Shown: piece after piece, positions 32,973-42,788 of the stretch
Layout of the letters: every line of letters starts with the position of its first letter
How positions within the stretch are numbered: the first letter of the stretch is position 1
NCBI RefSeq assembly: GCF_000221045.1
Contig: NC_015856.1
Location: 3,864,542 to 3,928,541 of the forward strand
Reading direction: 5' to 3'
DNA: 64,000 nucleotides
Origin: Collimonas fungivorans Ter331
GTDB taxonomy: Bacteria > Pseudomonadota > Gammaproteobacteria > Burkholderiales > Burkholderiaceae_D
Position numbers and translations under genes: made by a program
The notes under the pieces: generated by a model
Database searches by the model: none
Told to the model about the DNA's origin: nothing
The model's input: only the letters and a program-made list of their open reading frames with translations

Positions 32973-35900
32973 TTCTGGTTAGGGCTTTCACCAAACATTT
33001 CCGGCGCATACATCGCTTCCACCCGCGTCGGCGGCAAGCTGAATTCGCCCGGGTTGTTGATGCGGAAGGTATACGTCATGGTGAATTTCCCCTTCGGTAC
33101 GTACTCGTAATAACTGCGGAACGCTTCAAAACTGCGTTCTTCGTACGCCACCCAGGCGCTGCGGCTAGGCCGTTCGCTGCTGGTGGCTATGGCAGAATCG
33201 CGGCCCAGGCCCGAACCCAGCAGGGTAGCGCCGGCCGGGATCGGATCGGTCACTACCACCCAGGTCATGTCGGTCTGCGCATCGACTTCGAGGTCGATCC
33301 GCACGATATCGCCGCGTGTGTATTTACCTTTTTCCTTTTGCTCGACCGGGACAATGTTCTTGCTGATCCGATAGCCGCTGGAGAACGGTTTCTTCAACAC
33401 TACTGCAGCCAGGCTTTGCACCGTCACCCATGGCGCGCCGCTGCCGGCATGGCTCAGCTTCAGGTCTGCAGGAGCAGCGGACGCCGGCCATGACAATTGC
33501 AGTTTGCCGGGCTCGGTCGCTGCAGCTGCAGCAGGCCAGCTGTAGCTTTGGCTGCCGCTGACGGCAGCGCCCTGCTCCAGGCTGGCCTTGGTCACGCCCG
33601 TCACTTTTTCCGACTCGAACTTGCGCGCGAATTTCTGCAACGCGAGCGAACCCCACAGATTGGCCGTGGTGGTCGACCAGTGGCCGCGCGACTGGCGCTG
33701 GATGGCGCCGTTGATCAGCTTCGGCATGTCTTCTTTCCAGGCCGGATTTTCCAGCATGGTCAGCACCAGCCGGTTGGCGTTGGTGTCGGCGCTGGCCATC
33801 AGCCACCACCAGTAGTCGCTGCTCTCGGTGGAGAAGCCCATGCGCGTGCTTTGGTAATTCAAGCGCGAACGGATGATCTGTTCGGCTTCGGCCTGGCGCT
33901 TGGCGCGCTCTGGAATGCTGGAAACCCGTTGCAGGATATTGATCCAGTCCAGCACAGCCGAAGTCGGCCACAGGTTCGGGGAGATCTGGATCGAATCCAG
34001 CATCGCCGGCCGTACCCGGTCGTAGCGCGACAAGGCTTCCAGCGCCGCTAGCTTGCGTACGTCCAGGTCTTTCTGCGGCGACCAGAAATCGCGGGTGATC
34101 TTGCCTTCCACGAACGCTGCGAGGCCATCGAGCATCTTGTCGCGGCTTTGCTGCGGAATCGCAAAACCGGATTCCTGGGTTACCGCCAGCAGGTAAGCCG
34201 TCAAGGTATCGCTGCCGCGGCGCGCATTGCCTTCGTTCGGCGGATAGTAATAAGCCAGGCCGTCGCTATCCAGGTAAGTCGGCAAATCGTTCAATACCTT
34301 TTGCCACATGGCCTCGTCGCGCAATCCTATCGCGCGCGAGGTCTTTTGCTCCAGGCAAGAGAATGGATAATTGACGAAGTAGCGGCGTATGCCTTCATTG
34401 CCGGAAGCCAGCGACGGCGCCAGCGAGATCGCCAGGCCGCCACGCCCGGGCAAGCCGTCAGCCGGCGGCGCTACCGCCATGCTGAACGGCTTGTCGAGCT
34501 GGAACAGGGTGGCTTGCTGCACCGTCACCGGCACCGCAGGCACCACGCGCTGGGTGAACTTGATGCTGTCCTTGACCTTGGGGCCGCCCTGTTCCTGGGC
34601 ATTGATCTCCCACGCCAGCTGGCCGACGTCCGGCGGCACTGTCACCGTCCACACCAGCTCACGGGTTTCACCGGCAGGAATGCTCTCATCCTTGGCCGGC
34701 AATGGCGTTGCCGCCAGGCCGGCGGCCTGCGCCGTGGCATGGACTTGCATGACGCGGGTGGTGGTGTTGCGCACCGTGACCAGCGCGCTGAAATTGTCGC
34801 CTTCCCGCACCAGCGGCGGCAAGCCGGAAATCAGCTGCAGGTCCTGGGTCGAGCGGATGCTGACGGCGCCGGTGCCGAACAGGCTGTCGCCGCTTTGCGC
34901 CACCGCCACGATCTTGAAGCTGGTGAGTGCATCGTTCAAGGGGACGTCGACCTGGGCCCGGCCGTTGGCGTCCAGCACGATGGCCGGCTTCCATAACAGC
35001 AAGGTGTCGAACAGTTCACGGGTCGGCGATTTGCCGCCGCCGCCGCCGGCAGGAATCGCCTTGCGGCCGTAATGGCGCTTGCCGACTACCTGCATTTGCG
35101 CAGTCGAAGTTTCCACGCCGTAGCTGCGCCGCTGCAGCATCGCTTCCAGCAGGTTCCAGCTGCGGTTGGGCTCCAGCTCCAACAAGGCTTCGTCGACCGC
35201 CGCCAGGGCGATTTCAGCGCCGGCGGCCGGTTTGCCGTTTGGCAGGTTGACCTGGATGTTGACCTTGGCGGTGGTGCGGATCGCATAGCTGGGCTGGTCG
35301 GCCTTGACCGCCACCGCAAGCTGGTTGGCGGCAGTGCCGACCGTGATTTCGGCAATGCCGTATTTATAGGCCGGCTTGGCCAGGTCGACGGTGGCGCTAG
35401 GCGCCTGGTACTCCTTGAATTCACTCCACCAGTTCAGCGGTTCTTTCCAGCCCCAGGTAAAGAAGGAATACCAGGGTACGTCGCGCATACGACCGCGCAC
35501 CGCCAGCACCGAGACAAACACATTGGGGCCGTAGCTGGCCTTGACCGGCAGGCTGAAGGTCGGGTCCTGCCCGTTCAGCTGCACCACCTGGGTTTCGATC
35601 ACGCCTTCGCGTTCTACCGCAATCAGGGCGGTGGCGTAGCGGAACGGCATGCGCACCTGGAACTTGGCGGTTTCGCCCGGCTGGTAAATCTTTTTCTCAG
35701 GCAAGATATCAATGCGGTCCTGGTTTTCGCCATCGAACCACAATTCGCCTTGTTTGGTGACCCAGACCGAGCTGCTGGCGAGCGCAGGATAACCGCTGCC
35801 ATCCTGACCCTTGGCGGTGAGTTCGATATTGCCCGGCTCCAGCAGTTCCACGCTGCAGATCATCAAGCCGCGAGCATCGGTCTTGCCGGAGCATAGCGGC

Positions 35901-38842
35901 CCCAGATCGCTGCCTGTACTGGTGTTTTCGTAAGCGTAGAAGCCGCCCACCATGCGCTTGCGATGGGAATTGGTCTGTTTGCTGGAACCGCTGATTTCAA
36001 TCGGCACCCCGGCTTGCGGCTGGCCTGCCGGATTGAGGGCGACCGCCGTCAAGGTCAGTTTCTTCTTGACCGAAACCCACTCTCCTGCTTTCAGGCCCAC
36101 CACCACCGCCGAAGGCCAGATCGGCGTGACGCTCGATACGGTCTGGATCTCGCCGTTCGGATCGGCGTACGTCATTTCCGTCAGCAATTCCTTCGGCACG
36201 GTAATGGCGGGCATGTCCTTCACCACGGTTTTGCCGGCGCCGTTCTTGTCCAGTGTCACCGGCAATTTGTCGGCCACGATTTTCTGGCTGTCGGCGCTGC
36301 TGTCCTCATCGTTGCGGCCTGCTGCAAAAGAATAACCGTCGTAGCCGGCAAAACTGACCGACTTGCCGCGCAGCAGGCTGGTGACGTGCACCGCCTGGCC
36401 GGAAGCGCCGCCGCCGTTCAAGTAATTCAGCTGCACGTCGAGCGGCACTTCCTTGGGCGCCACCAGGATCTTGGGCGGCGTGATCCGTCCCTGCAGCAAA
36501 GGCAAGCGGAATTCTTCGACGCGGAAACTGCCGCTGCTGTAGCTGCGGCGGTTTTCATCGTAGCCTCCGCTGTCAGAATCGGCATCGCTGTCTGCGTCGC
36601 CGTCAGCATTGCCGCCGCTGACGCCGCTCTTGACCTTGCCGCCGTCCAGCACCACCTCATAACTGCCGAGCTTGGCCTCCTTCGGAATCTGGAACACGGT
36701 CTCGGCATTCTTCTGCCCGCGCCAGCTCAGCGCAAACTGATATTCCTGGCCGCTGCCCTGGTGGGTGATGCGCACCCGCGTCGGCAGCTTGTCGTTCGGC
36801 AGCAGGCCGAATCCCTGCATGGTCTCGGTGCGGATCACGTGTTTCATCGATACCGTTTCGCCGGCGCGGAACAGGGTGCGGTCAAATATCGTATGGGCGC
36901 GCACGGTGGCGGATTTGTCGTAATCCATCGGCAGGTTGAAGCGCCAGGATTCGATGCCGTCATTCCAGGAAGTCAATGCAAAAGCCATGTCGGGCCGGCC
37001 TTTTTCATCGGTCTTGCGGGCGCTGACAAAAAAGCCGTCGATATGCCCCGGCTCGTTGTTATCGCCATTGCGGCAACCGTCTACCGGGAATTCCGGCACC
37101 ACGACGACCCCGGTCTTGTCGGTCTTGCCACGCCACAGCTCAGTGCCGCGGCAATCGGAAATGCGGACATCGGCGTCGCTCACCGGCTTTGCGCTATCGA
37201 GCGTGGTGACCCACACCGCGCCGTTCTGGCGGCCGATCTTGACATGCACCGACAGATTGGTCACCAGCGCGCTGGTGCGCACATACATGGGCGCGGCCTT
37301 GCCTAGCAGCGAGGCGCCCAGCTTTTGCGATTCCAGTTCGACCACATAGAAACCCGGGTCCTTGAGCGGGATGCCGATCACTTCAAACGGCCGCACGCCA
37401 TCCTTGCTGTCCGGCGACGGCGGCAGGGCCAAGGTCTTGGCACCGGCCTGCTTCGCCAGCAAGCCGATGCTGCGCGTTTCCACCTGCTTCTTGCTGATGG
37501 TGATGGTGGTTTCGTGATACTTCCTGAGCTTGGTCAGCCAGGCGATGATGTTCTGGTCGTCGCTGACTTTCAGGTTGCTGACCGTTCCTGGATTGACCTT
37601 GCCGTCGGCGCTGCGGGCCAGCATGCCGGTTTCGACGCTGCGCAGGGTGACCGGCAAGGTGGCGTCGGCGTTGAGTTCGATGATGCCGAACGGCGCCGAG
37701 GGAAATTTCGCCAGCGGCGGATAATCCGCCATCCGCACTTTCAGCGGAAACGCAGCGGCATTCGACAGCGGCCGGCCGCTCTCGTCCTGGAATCCTTGCG
37801 GCAGGTTGACGCCGAGTTCCTCTTTTTCGGCAAACGGCGGCTTGAAGGTCAGTTGCGAAACGGTGTCGTCGGTATCGTTCTTTTCAAAAAAAGGCTTCAG
37901 CTTACCGTTGGCGGCGCTCAGCGTCACACCTTCGGCCAGCTTGCGCGGGACCGGCGCAGTAAATAAGATGCGCAGCGGCAGGATCGGCGCACAGGCTGCA
38001 TTGGCGTTCTCGCGCTCGCAACTGACGCTGGCAGTAAACACCGGCCGCACCTTGAACTTGAATACTTGCGGCTGGCTGCTGGCGATGCCGGACGCGGTGC
38101 TCACGCCTTTGTCCCAGGTCAGGCTGACCGCACTGTCGTTAGGCAGACGCTGCTGGCATTGCACCGTGCTGACCCTGTCGGGATTGATCTTGTCGGCAAA
38201 ATGATCGAGCAGCTGCTTGCGTTCGACGCCGGCGATGAACTTGACCGGAATCCGCTCATGCACGCCCTCGGCCTGGCAATACACGTGTTTCAGTATGCTG
38301 TCGCCGGTGGCGGCGCCGTTCTGGACCAGTATGAAGACTTGCTCTTCATCGATATGGTCGCCGCGCGGCATGATGTCGACCACGGCCGGGCCGCCGGTAT
38401 TGAACTGGAATACGGTCTTGCCGCTGACTGCGGCGCCGGACACCAGCTTGAACCCGGTTTTTACGGTAAAGCCGCAGCGTGTTCCCGGCGGCAGGTCGCG
38501 CACGAAATCGTAGATCCAGTTGCGCTCATCGGCCCAGCGCCCGCTGCCGGCCTCGGAACAGCTGATGTCGAACGGCGTGGGCGCTTTCGGATCGCCGAAC
38601 TTGATGGCGGCCTCCGAGAAATTCACCCGCACCTGGCGCACCTGGCTGATCTCGCCTTGCGGCGAAAAACTGCTGATGTTGGCGGCATAGGCAGCTTGCG
38701 TCATCTGGCCGCCGAGCAAGGCCATGAGCAGCGCCAAGGTGCTGCGCACAACGGCGCCGGAATGTTTTTGGCCGAAAAAAAACAGCCCCGGAAAGCTCAC
38801 GGCGCTGCTACTGGTTTTCTTTCGTTCTATTGCTGCTTGCAT
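32957..38842 (-). CDS. Bacterial alpha-2-macroglobulin (YfhM/MagD-like)
   Basis: The protein has 1961 residues. An unusually long N-terminal segment ends in LALLMALLGGQMTQAAYA, a probable signal peptide. A series of MG (beta-sandwich) domains follows. The thioester motif is present as YPFSCLEQKTSRAIGL (Cys to Gln thioester), then an alpha-helical domain with WWWLMASADTNAN. Such proteins trap proteases in the periplasm. The gene overlaps pbpC, and this pairing with PBP1C is a known conserved operon thought to protect the cell when the wall is breached. Residues near 780 include an Asp/Ala/Gly-rich low-complexity insert. Confidence 0.93.
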   Translation of the reverse strand: MQAAIERKKTSSSAVSFPGLFFFGQKHSGAVVRSTLALLMALLGGQMTQAAYAANISSFSPQGEISQVRQVRVNFSEAAIKFGDPKAPTPFDISCSEAGSGRWADERNWIYDFVRDLPPGTRCGFTVKTGFKLVSGAAVSGKTVFQFNTGGPAVVDIMPRGDHIDEEQVFILVQNGAATGDSILKHVYCQAEGVHERIPVKFIAGVERKQLLDHFADKINPDRVSTVQCQQRLPNDSAVSLTWDKGVSTASGIASSQPQVFKFKVRPVFTASVSCERENANAACAPILPLRILFTAPVPRKLAEGVTLSAANGKLKPFFEKNDTDDTVSQLTFKPPFAEKEELGVNLPQGFQDESGRPLSNAAAFPLKVRMADYPPLAKFPSAPFGIIELNADATLPVTLRSVETGMLARSADGKVNPGTVSNLKVSDDQNIIAWLTKLRKYHETTITISKKQVETRSIGLLAKQAGAKTLALPPSPDSKDGVRPFEVIGIPLKDPGFYVVELESQKLGASLLGKAAPMYVRTSALVTNLSVHVKIGRQNGAVWVTTLDSAKPVSDADVRISDCRGTELWRGKTDKTGVVVVPEFPVDGCRNGDNNEPGHIDGFFVSARKTDEKGRPDMAFALTSWNDGIESWRFNLPMDYDKSATVRAHTIFDRTLFRAGETVSMKHVIRTETMQGFGLLPNDKLPTRVRITHQGSGQEYQFALSWRGQKNAETVFQIPKEAKLGSYEVVLDGGKVKSGVSGGNADGDADSDADSDSGGYDENRRSYSSGSFRVEEFRLPLLQGRITPPKILVAPKEVPLDVQLNYLNGGGASGQAVHVTSLLRGKSVSFAGYDGYSFAAGRNDEDSSADSQKIVADKLPVTLDKNGAGKTVVKDMPAITVPKELLTEMTYADPNGEIQTVSSVTPIWPSAVVVGLKAGEWVSVKKKLTLTAVALNPAGQPQAGVPIEISGSSKQTNSHRKRMVGGFYAYENTSTGSDLGPLCSGKTDARGLMICSVELLEPGNIELTAKGQDGSGYPALASSSVWVTKQGELWFDGENQDRIDILPEKKIYQPGETAKFQVRMPFRYATALIAVEREGVIETQVVQLNGQDPTFSLPVKASYGPNVFVSVLAVRGRMRDVPWYSFFTWGWKEPLNWWSEFKEYQAPSATVDLAKPAYKYGIAEITVGTAANQLAVAVKADQPSYAIRTTAKVNIQVNLPNGKPAAGAEIALAAVDEALLELEPNRSWNLLEAMLQRRSYGVETSTAQMQVVGKRHYGRKAIPAGGGGGKSPTRELFDTLLLWKPAIVLDANGRAQVDVPLNDALTSFKIVAVAQSGDSLFGTGAVSIRSTQDLQLISGLPPLVREGDNFSALVTVRNTTTRVMQVHATAQAAGLAATPLPAKDESIPAGETRELVWTVTVPPDVGQLAWEINAQEQGGPKVKDSIKFTQRVVPAVPVTVQQATLFQLDKPFSMAVAPPADGLPGRGGLAISLAPSLASGNEGIRRYFVNYPFSCLEQKTSRAIGLRDEAMWQKVLNDLPTYLDSDGLAYYYPPNEGNARRGSDTLTAYLLAVTQESGFAIPQQSRDKMLDGLAAFVEGKITRDFWSPQKDLDVRKLAALEALSRYDRVRPAMLDSIQISPNLWPTSAVLDWINILQRVSSIPERAKRQAEAEQIIRSRLNYQSTRMGFSTESSDYWWWLMASADTNANRLVLTMLENPAWKEDMPKLINGAIQRQSRGHWSTTTANLWGSLALQKFARKFESEKVTGVTKASLEQGAAVSGSQSYSWPAAAAATEPGKLQLSWPASAAPADLKLSHAGSGAPWVTVQSLAAVVLKKPFSSGYRISKNIVPVEQKEKGKYTRGDIVRIDLEVDAQTDMTWVVVTDPIPAGATLLGSGLGRDSAIATSSERPSRSAWVAYEERSFEAFRSYYEYVPKGKFTMTYTFRINNPGEFSLPPTRVEAMYAPEMFGESPNQKWTVK

Positions 38843-39066
38843 AGCAATCCTCGGGCTAGGAAAAGATGGAATATCACTTTGCGAGGATACAGCATCTTTG
38901 TGTCTTTATGGCAATTTTACAATTTAGATAATGCTTGCCATCTTAAGCATATTGCCATAGCCATAAGCCACGGCTTGAAACGTCTCAGATACGTTCGCAG
39001 AGGCATTTTTCTGTCAAAAATGTCGTTACGATAACTATCCGCATGCAAATCTAAAACCTCCTTCAT

Positions 39067-39086
39067 ATACGTCAATGACGTATAAT
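39067..39086 (+). promoter_or_regulatory. Inverted repeat overlapping the -10 element of higBA
   Basis: ATACGTCA-A-TGACGTAT (39067-39083) is a perfect palindrome whose right end overlaps TATAAT (39081-39086), six bases before the toxin start. It fits an operator at which the antitoxin represses the operon. No convincing -35 element is seen. The rest of the gap back to 38843 shows nothing. Confidence 0.6.
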
Positions 39087-39091
39087 TTAAA

Positions 39092-39406
39092 ATGTACACT
39101 GTCGTCGAAACCAAAATTTTTCAACAGTATGCATCGGCTATCTGGTCCGACGTCGAACGCGAGGAGCTGATCAACTGGATTGCGGTACATCCTTTTTCCG
39201 GCGACGTCATACCTGGCACCGGAGGCTTGCGCAAAGTGCGCTACGCACGTGATGGCATGGGCAAACGTGGAGGTGCGCGAGTGATTTATTACAATCTTCT
39301 CGGTAACGGCGAAATATGGCTGCTGATTGCGTACACAAAAACCAAATTCGATAAGCTGCCGGCCAGTTTCTTAAACAAGCTTCGCGAGGAAATTCATCAT
39401 GGATAA
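39092..39406 (+). CDS. higB: HigB2/RelE-like toxin
   Basis: The protein has 104 residues. Motifs include GTGGLRKVRYARDGMGKRGG, RVIYYNLLGNGEIWLL and YTKTKFDKLPASFLNKLREE, typical of the HigB2/RelE group of ribosome-dependent mRNA nucleases. The toxin precedes the antitoxin, as in higBA, and overlaps it by 8 bases. The ATG follows the -10 element closely, so the leader is very short or absent. Confidence 0.88.
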   Translation: MYTVVETKIFQQYASAIWSDVEREELINWIAVHPFSGDVIPGTGGLRKVRYARDGMGKRGGARVIYYNLLGNGEIWLLIAYTKTKFDKLPASFLNKLREEIHHG

Positions 39407-39722
39407 AGAGCTGGATCAATTTCAATCCGACTTGTTGAAATCGGTGCGTGACATGAAGACGGGCAAAGCTGCCCGCTCGACATCCGTGATGGTCTCTCCA
39501 ATTGCCAAAGCGCGCACACAGTCCGGTTTGTCGCAGTCGCAATTTGCGGCACTCATGGGCGTATCGGTTCGGACATTGCAAGAATGGGAACAAGGCCGCC
39601 GCGGACCTTCCGGCGCCGCGCGAACACTACTGAACATTGCAATCCGGCATCCCGAAGTACTTATCGAAGAATCGCGGCAAGCTGCGATCTCCGTCTTCAC
39701 AGCGGCGCCCACGGAAACCTGA
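39399..39722 (+). CDS. higA: HigA-like XRE antitoxin
   Basis: The protein has 107 residues. The C-terminal helix-turn-helix is ARTQSGLSQSQFAALMGVSV followed by RTLQEWEQGRRGPSGAARTL. The N-terminal half probably binds the toxin. It begins inside the end of higB. Its last 26 bases overlap, in antisense, the end of the convergent sensor kinase gene. Confidence 0.88.
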   Translation: MDKELDQFQSDLLKSVRDMKTGKAARSTSVMVSPIAKARTQSGLSQSQFAALMGVSVRTLQEWEQGRRGPSGAARTLLNIAIRHPEVLIEESRQAAISVFTAAPTET

Positions 39723-41091
39723 CTTCAACCAGCAAACCCTGGTCGTCATCGGCCGCATTCAGCCTGATGAACGCGCCATGCTGATGCGCCACCGACTTGA
39801 CGATCGTCAGGCCCAGCCCGCTGCCGCTCTGGGTCTGGTCCGGATTGCGGAAAAAGCGGTCGAATACGCGGTCGCGCAGGGCTGGCGCAATGCCCGGTCC
39901 CTGGTCCGCCACGTTCAGCACGACCTGGGTCAGGTTGCTGTGCAGGCTGACAAAAACCGTGGCGCCCGACGGGCTGTACTTGATCGCATTGTCGACCAGG
40001 TTGTCGATCAGGGACACCAGGCTGTCGCGATGGCCGAGGATGTAGCATTGGTTTTCGGACATCAGCTCCAGCTCGATCTGTTTCAGCTGGGCCAAACTCG
40101 ATAGCACCGCCAAGCGGTCCTGCAGCAGCACGCCCAAATCCAGCCGCTCGAGCACGATGCTGGCGGCGGGATCGCTGCGCATCAGCATCAGCAACTGGCC
40201 CACCAGCCTGGTAGCGCGGCTGTTGCTGCTCAGGATCCCGGCCAGCAATTCCTGCTGGCGCTGGTTGCCGCCCTGGCTTTGCAATGCCTCCACATTCACC
40301 CGCATGGCGGCCAGCGGCGTACGCAGCTCATGCGCGGCGTCGGCAATAAAATTGCGTTCCCGCTCCACACTCTCGCTCATGCGCTGCAGCAGGGCATTGA
40401 TGCGATCAACCATGGAACTCAGTTCCAGGTGCTTGGGCTTGAACTCCAGAGGCGCCAGGTTCTGCGGGCCGCGCGTAGCCACTTCGCGCGCCACCCGGCT
40501 CCAGGGGCGCAGCGCCATGCGTATCGACAGCCAGGCCGGCAGCAGCAGGAACGGCAGGCTGATCAGCAAGGGCAAGGAATAATAACCGCGCGAATTCATG
40601 TCGATCAGCATTTCCATGCCATCTCCCGGCACGATCATGGTGACGCGGGTATCCGACTGCCGCGACTGCACGGTGCGCGCGCGCCAGCGTATGCCGTCGA
40701 CGTAGACGGTTTCCGGCTGGCCGAGACGGCGGTTAACGATGCCGCTGGGCGTATCCTCGGATTGGTAAAGCAGTTTCCCGCCTTGCCGCACCTGCATGCT
40801 GGGCGACAGCTGGGGCGTGTTGCCGCCGACGCCATAACCTTCGCGCACCGCCTGGTCTATCAGGCTCAGCACCTTGTGCTGGCGCTCCGGATTGTCGGCC
40901 AGGTTTTCGACAACGCCGAAAATCGCGTCGTATGTGCGGTCAAGGCTGATCGGACCGGGCGCCCGGCTGGTCTCGAACATGGCGTAGCCGATGAACAAGC
41001 TCCACAGCAGCGTCAGCAACAGCATCTGCGCCAGCAGCAGGCGCCGCACCAGGGTCGGCCGCAGCAGGCCGCTCCACCAGCGGCGCATCAT
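39697..41091 (-). CDS. Sensor histidine kinase
   Basis: The protein has 464 residues. One membrane segment lies near residues 18-40 (LLLAQMLLLTLLWSLFIGY) and another near 170-190 (LPLLISLPFLLLPAWLSI), around a periplasmic sensor. The H box is FIADAAHELRTPLAAMR, the N box NLVDNAIKYSPSG, then DQGPGIAP and GSGLGLTIVKSVA. It overlaps its response regulator by 4 bases and follows it. The divergent MipA/OmpV gene may be a target. Confidence 0.93.
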   Translation of the reverse strand: MMRRWWSGLLRPTLVRRLLLAQMLLLTLLWSLFIGYAMFETSRAPGPISLDRTYDAIFGVVENLADNPERQHKVLSLIDQAVREGYGVGGNTPQLSPSMQVRQGGKLLYQSEDTPSGIVNRRLGQPETVYVDGIRWRARTVQSRQSDTRVTMIVPGDGMEMLIDMNSRGYYSLPLLISLPFLLLPAWLSIRMALRPWSRVAREVATRGPQNLAPLEFKPKHLELSSMVDRINALLQRMSESVERERNFIADAAHELRTPLAAMRVNVEALQSQGGNQRQQELLAGILSSNSRATRLVGQLLMLMRSDPAASIVLERLDLGVLLQDRLAVLSSLAQLKQIELELMSENQCYILGHRDSLVSLIDNLVDNAIKYSPSGATVFVSLHSNLTQVVLNVADQGPGIAPALRDRVFDRFFRNPDQTQSGSGLGLTIVKSVAHQHGAFIRLNAADDDQGLLVEVRFPWAPL

Positions 41092-41771
41092 TTGCGGACG
41101 CTGCGGGCCGGCGCCTGCAGGTCTATCACGAAGCCGACGCCGCGCACGGTGCGGATATAACCGTCGCCGATCTTGCGCCGCAGGTTGGCCATGTGCACAT
41201 CCAAGGTATTGCTGGCGTTGCCCTGGCCGCCGGGCAGCGCCAGGTCTTCCAGGATGCGCCGCGTCACCACCCGGTCGGCGCGTATCAGCAAGGTGCTGAG
41301 CAAGGCATATTCGCTGGCGGTCAGCTCTACCGGACGCTCCTGCACGGAGACACGGCGGGTCGGCGCATGCAGCGACAGGCCGCGCAATTCCAGGGTCTCG
41401 CCGTCGAAGCCGTAGCTGCGCCGCGCCAGCGCCCGCACGCGCGACAGCAGTTCCGCCAGCACGAACGGCTTGACCAGGTAATCGTCGGCGCCGCTGTCGA
41501 GGCCAAGCAGGCGGTCGCTGACCGCATCGCGGGCGCTCAGGATGATTACCGGCAGCCCCTTCTTTTCACGACGCAGGCGCGTCAGCAGGCTGAGGCCGTC
41601 GCCGTCGGGCAAACCCAGATCCAGCAGCACTAGATCGCAGGTGTCGGATTCCAGGTGGCGCAGCGCATCCTCCAGCTGGCGCACCCACACCACGTCCATG
41701 CCATGGTCTGTCAGGGCAATGCGCACGCCATTGCCCAGGTCCAGATCGTCTTCTATCAGCAGTATTTTCAT
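41088..41771 (-). CDS. OmpR-family response regulator
   Basis: The protein has 227 residues. The start is placed at MKILLIEDD, the usual family start; the open frame extends six codons further. The phosphorylation site is in LVLLDLGLPDGDG, with the conserved Lys in LVKPFV. The DNA-binding half ends IRTVRGVGFVIDL. It is co-transcribed with the kinase. The 177-base divergent region before mipA includes a hairpin (GAAGACGC and GCGTCTTC, 41812-41833). Confidence 0.93.
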   Translation of the reverse strand: MKILLIEDDLDLGNGVRIALTDHGMDVVWVRQLEDALRHLESDTCDLVLLDLGLPDGDGLSLLTRLRREKKGLPVIILSARDAVSDRLLGLDSGADDYLVKPFVLAELLSRVRALARRSYGFDGETLELRGLSLHAPTRRVSVQERPVELTASEYALLSTLLIRADRVVTRRILEDLALPGGQGNASNTLDVHMANLRRKIGDGYIRTVRGVGFVIDLQAPARSVRK

Positions 41772-41948
41772 AGCCTCGTATTTAAACACTCTAACGTGAA
41801 GAAAAGCTGAAGAAGACGCTGCCGTGCGTCTTCAGCAAACGTTAACGAATGGCTCATGTTCCCTTCATATCGCTCACGGATACTGCTGGCTTGGACAATC
41901 CGCCATGGCACGTCCCCCCGACAACGCAATCCGACCAGAAAGCCGATA

Positions 41949-42776
41949 ATGAAAAAGCGTTTCAACAGAATCAACCTCGCCTCGCTTGGCATGCAGCTGA
42001 TGCTGCTGGGCGCCGGCAGCACGGCGAGCGCCAACGCGCTGACCGACATCGCAAAAAAGAGCGACGAAAATACCCTCACCATAGGCGCCGGCGCCGCCTT
42101 CGGCCCGCGCTACTCCGGTTCCGACCAGAACATGACAGGGCCGGTCCTGGCGCTCGATTACTCCACGCCGGGCGGTTTCTTCGCCAGCACCATGCGTGGC
42201 ATAGGCTATGGCAGCACGGCGGGCAGCTTCAACTATAGCGCAGCGCTGGGTTATCGCGACGGGCGCCAGGAAAAGGATGAAAGCAGCTTCGGTTTCAGCA
42301 GCGGCAGCACCCGTTTGCGCGGCATGGGTGAAATCAAGGGCTCGGCCATCGCCATCCTGAGCGCCGGCTACACACCGCTGGAATGGCTGAACCTGAGCGT
42401 CACGGCCGATCTCGCGCTGTCGCAAAAAGATAACGGCAATGCCTTCCATTTTTCGGCGTCCAGTCCGTTCTACACGGCCGACAAGGACAAGCTGTCGCTG
42501 GCCGCAACCGCCAGCGTCGGCGATACCAAATACCTGCAAACCTATTACGGCGTCACAGCGCTGCAATCCGCCAATTCCGGCTACGCCGCTTTCAAGCCGA
42601 ACAGCGGCTTGTACGAAGTCAGCGCCAACCTGAGCTGGGAGCACCAGTTCGACAAGAACTGGGCGCTGCATACCCTGGTGGGCGCAGCGCGCCTGCAGGG
42701 CGACGCCGCCAAGAGCCCGATCGCCAGGCGCAGGCTGGCGCCGAATGCCGCGGCGTACGTCACCTATAGTTATTAA
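41949..42776 (+). CDS. MipA/OmpV family outer-membrane protein
   Basis: The protein has 275 residues with a signal peptide (LGMQLMLLGAGSTASANA). Repeated amphipathic strands and the opening TIGAGAAFGPRYSGSDQ are typical of MipA/OmpV, and it ends in an aromatic residue (AYVTYSY) as outer-membrane barrels do. MipA is a scaffold for murein enzymes, while other members act in osmotic or cation stress. It is divergent from a two-component system that may control it. Confidence 0.87.
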   Translation: MKKRFNRINLASLGMQLMLLGAGSTASANALTDIAKKSDENTLTIGAGAAFGPRYSGSDQNMTGPVLALDYSTPGGFFASTMRGIGYGSTAGSFNYSAALGYRDGRQEKDESSFGFSSGSTRLRGMGEIKGSAIAILSAGYTPLEWLNLSVTADLALSQKDNGNAFHFSASSPFYTADKDKLSLAATASVGDTKYLQTYYGVTALQSANSGYAAFKPNSGLYEVSANLSWEHQFDKNWALHTLVGAARLQGDAAKSPIARRRLAPNAAAYVTYSY

Positions 42777-42788
42777 GATCGCCAGCAG

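Noticed and set aside
36541-36621. Asp/Gly-rich low-complexity stretch in the alpha-2-macroglobulin as a tandem repeat or CRISPR-like array
   Set aside because: It is a short coding run of GAT/GCC-type codons, without spacers or regular unit length.
35963-37306. Open frame of 447 codons opposite the alpha-2-macroglobulin gene
   Set aside because: Antisense to a clearly conserved gene, with no recognisable motif or ribosome binding site.
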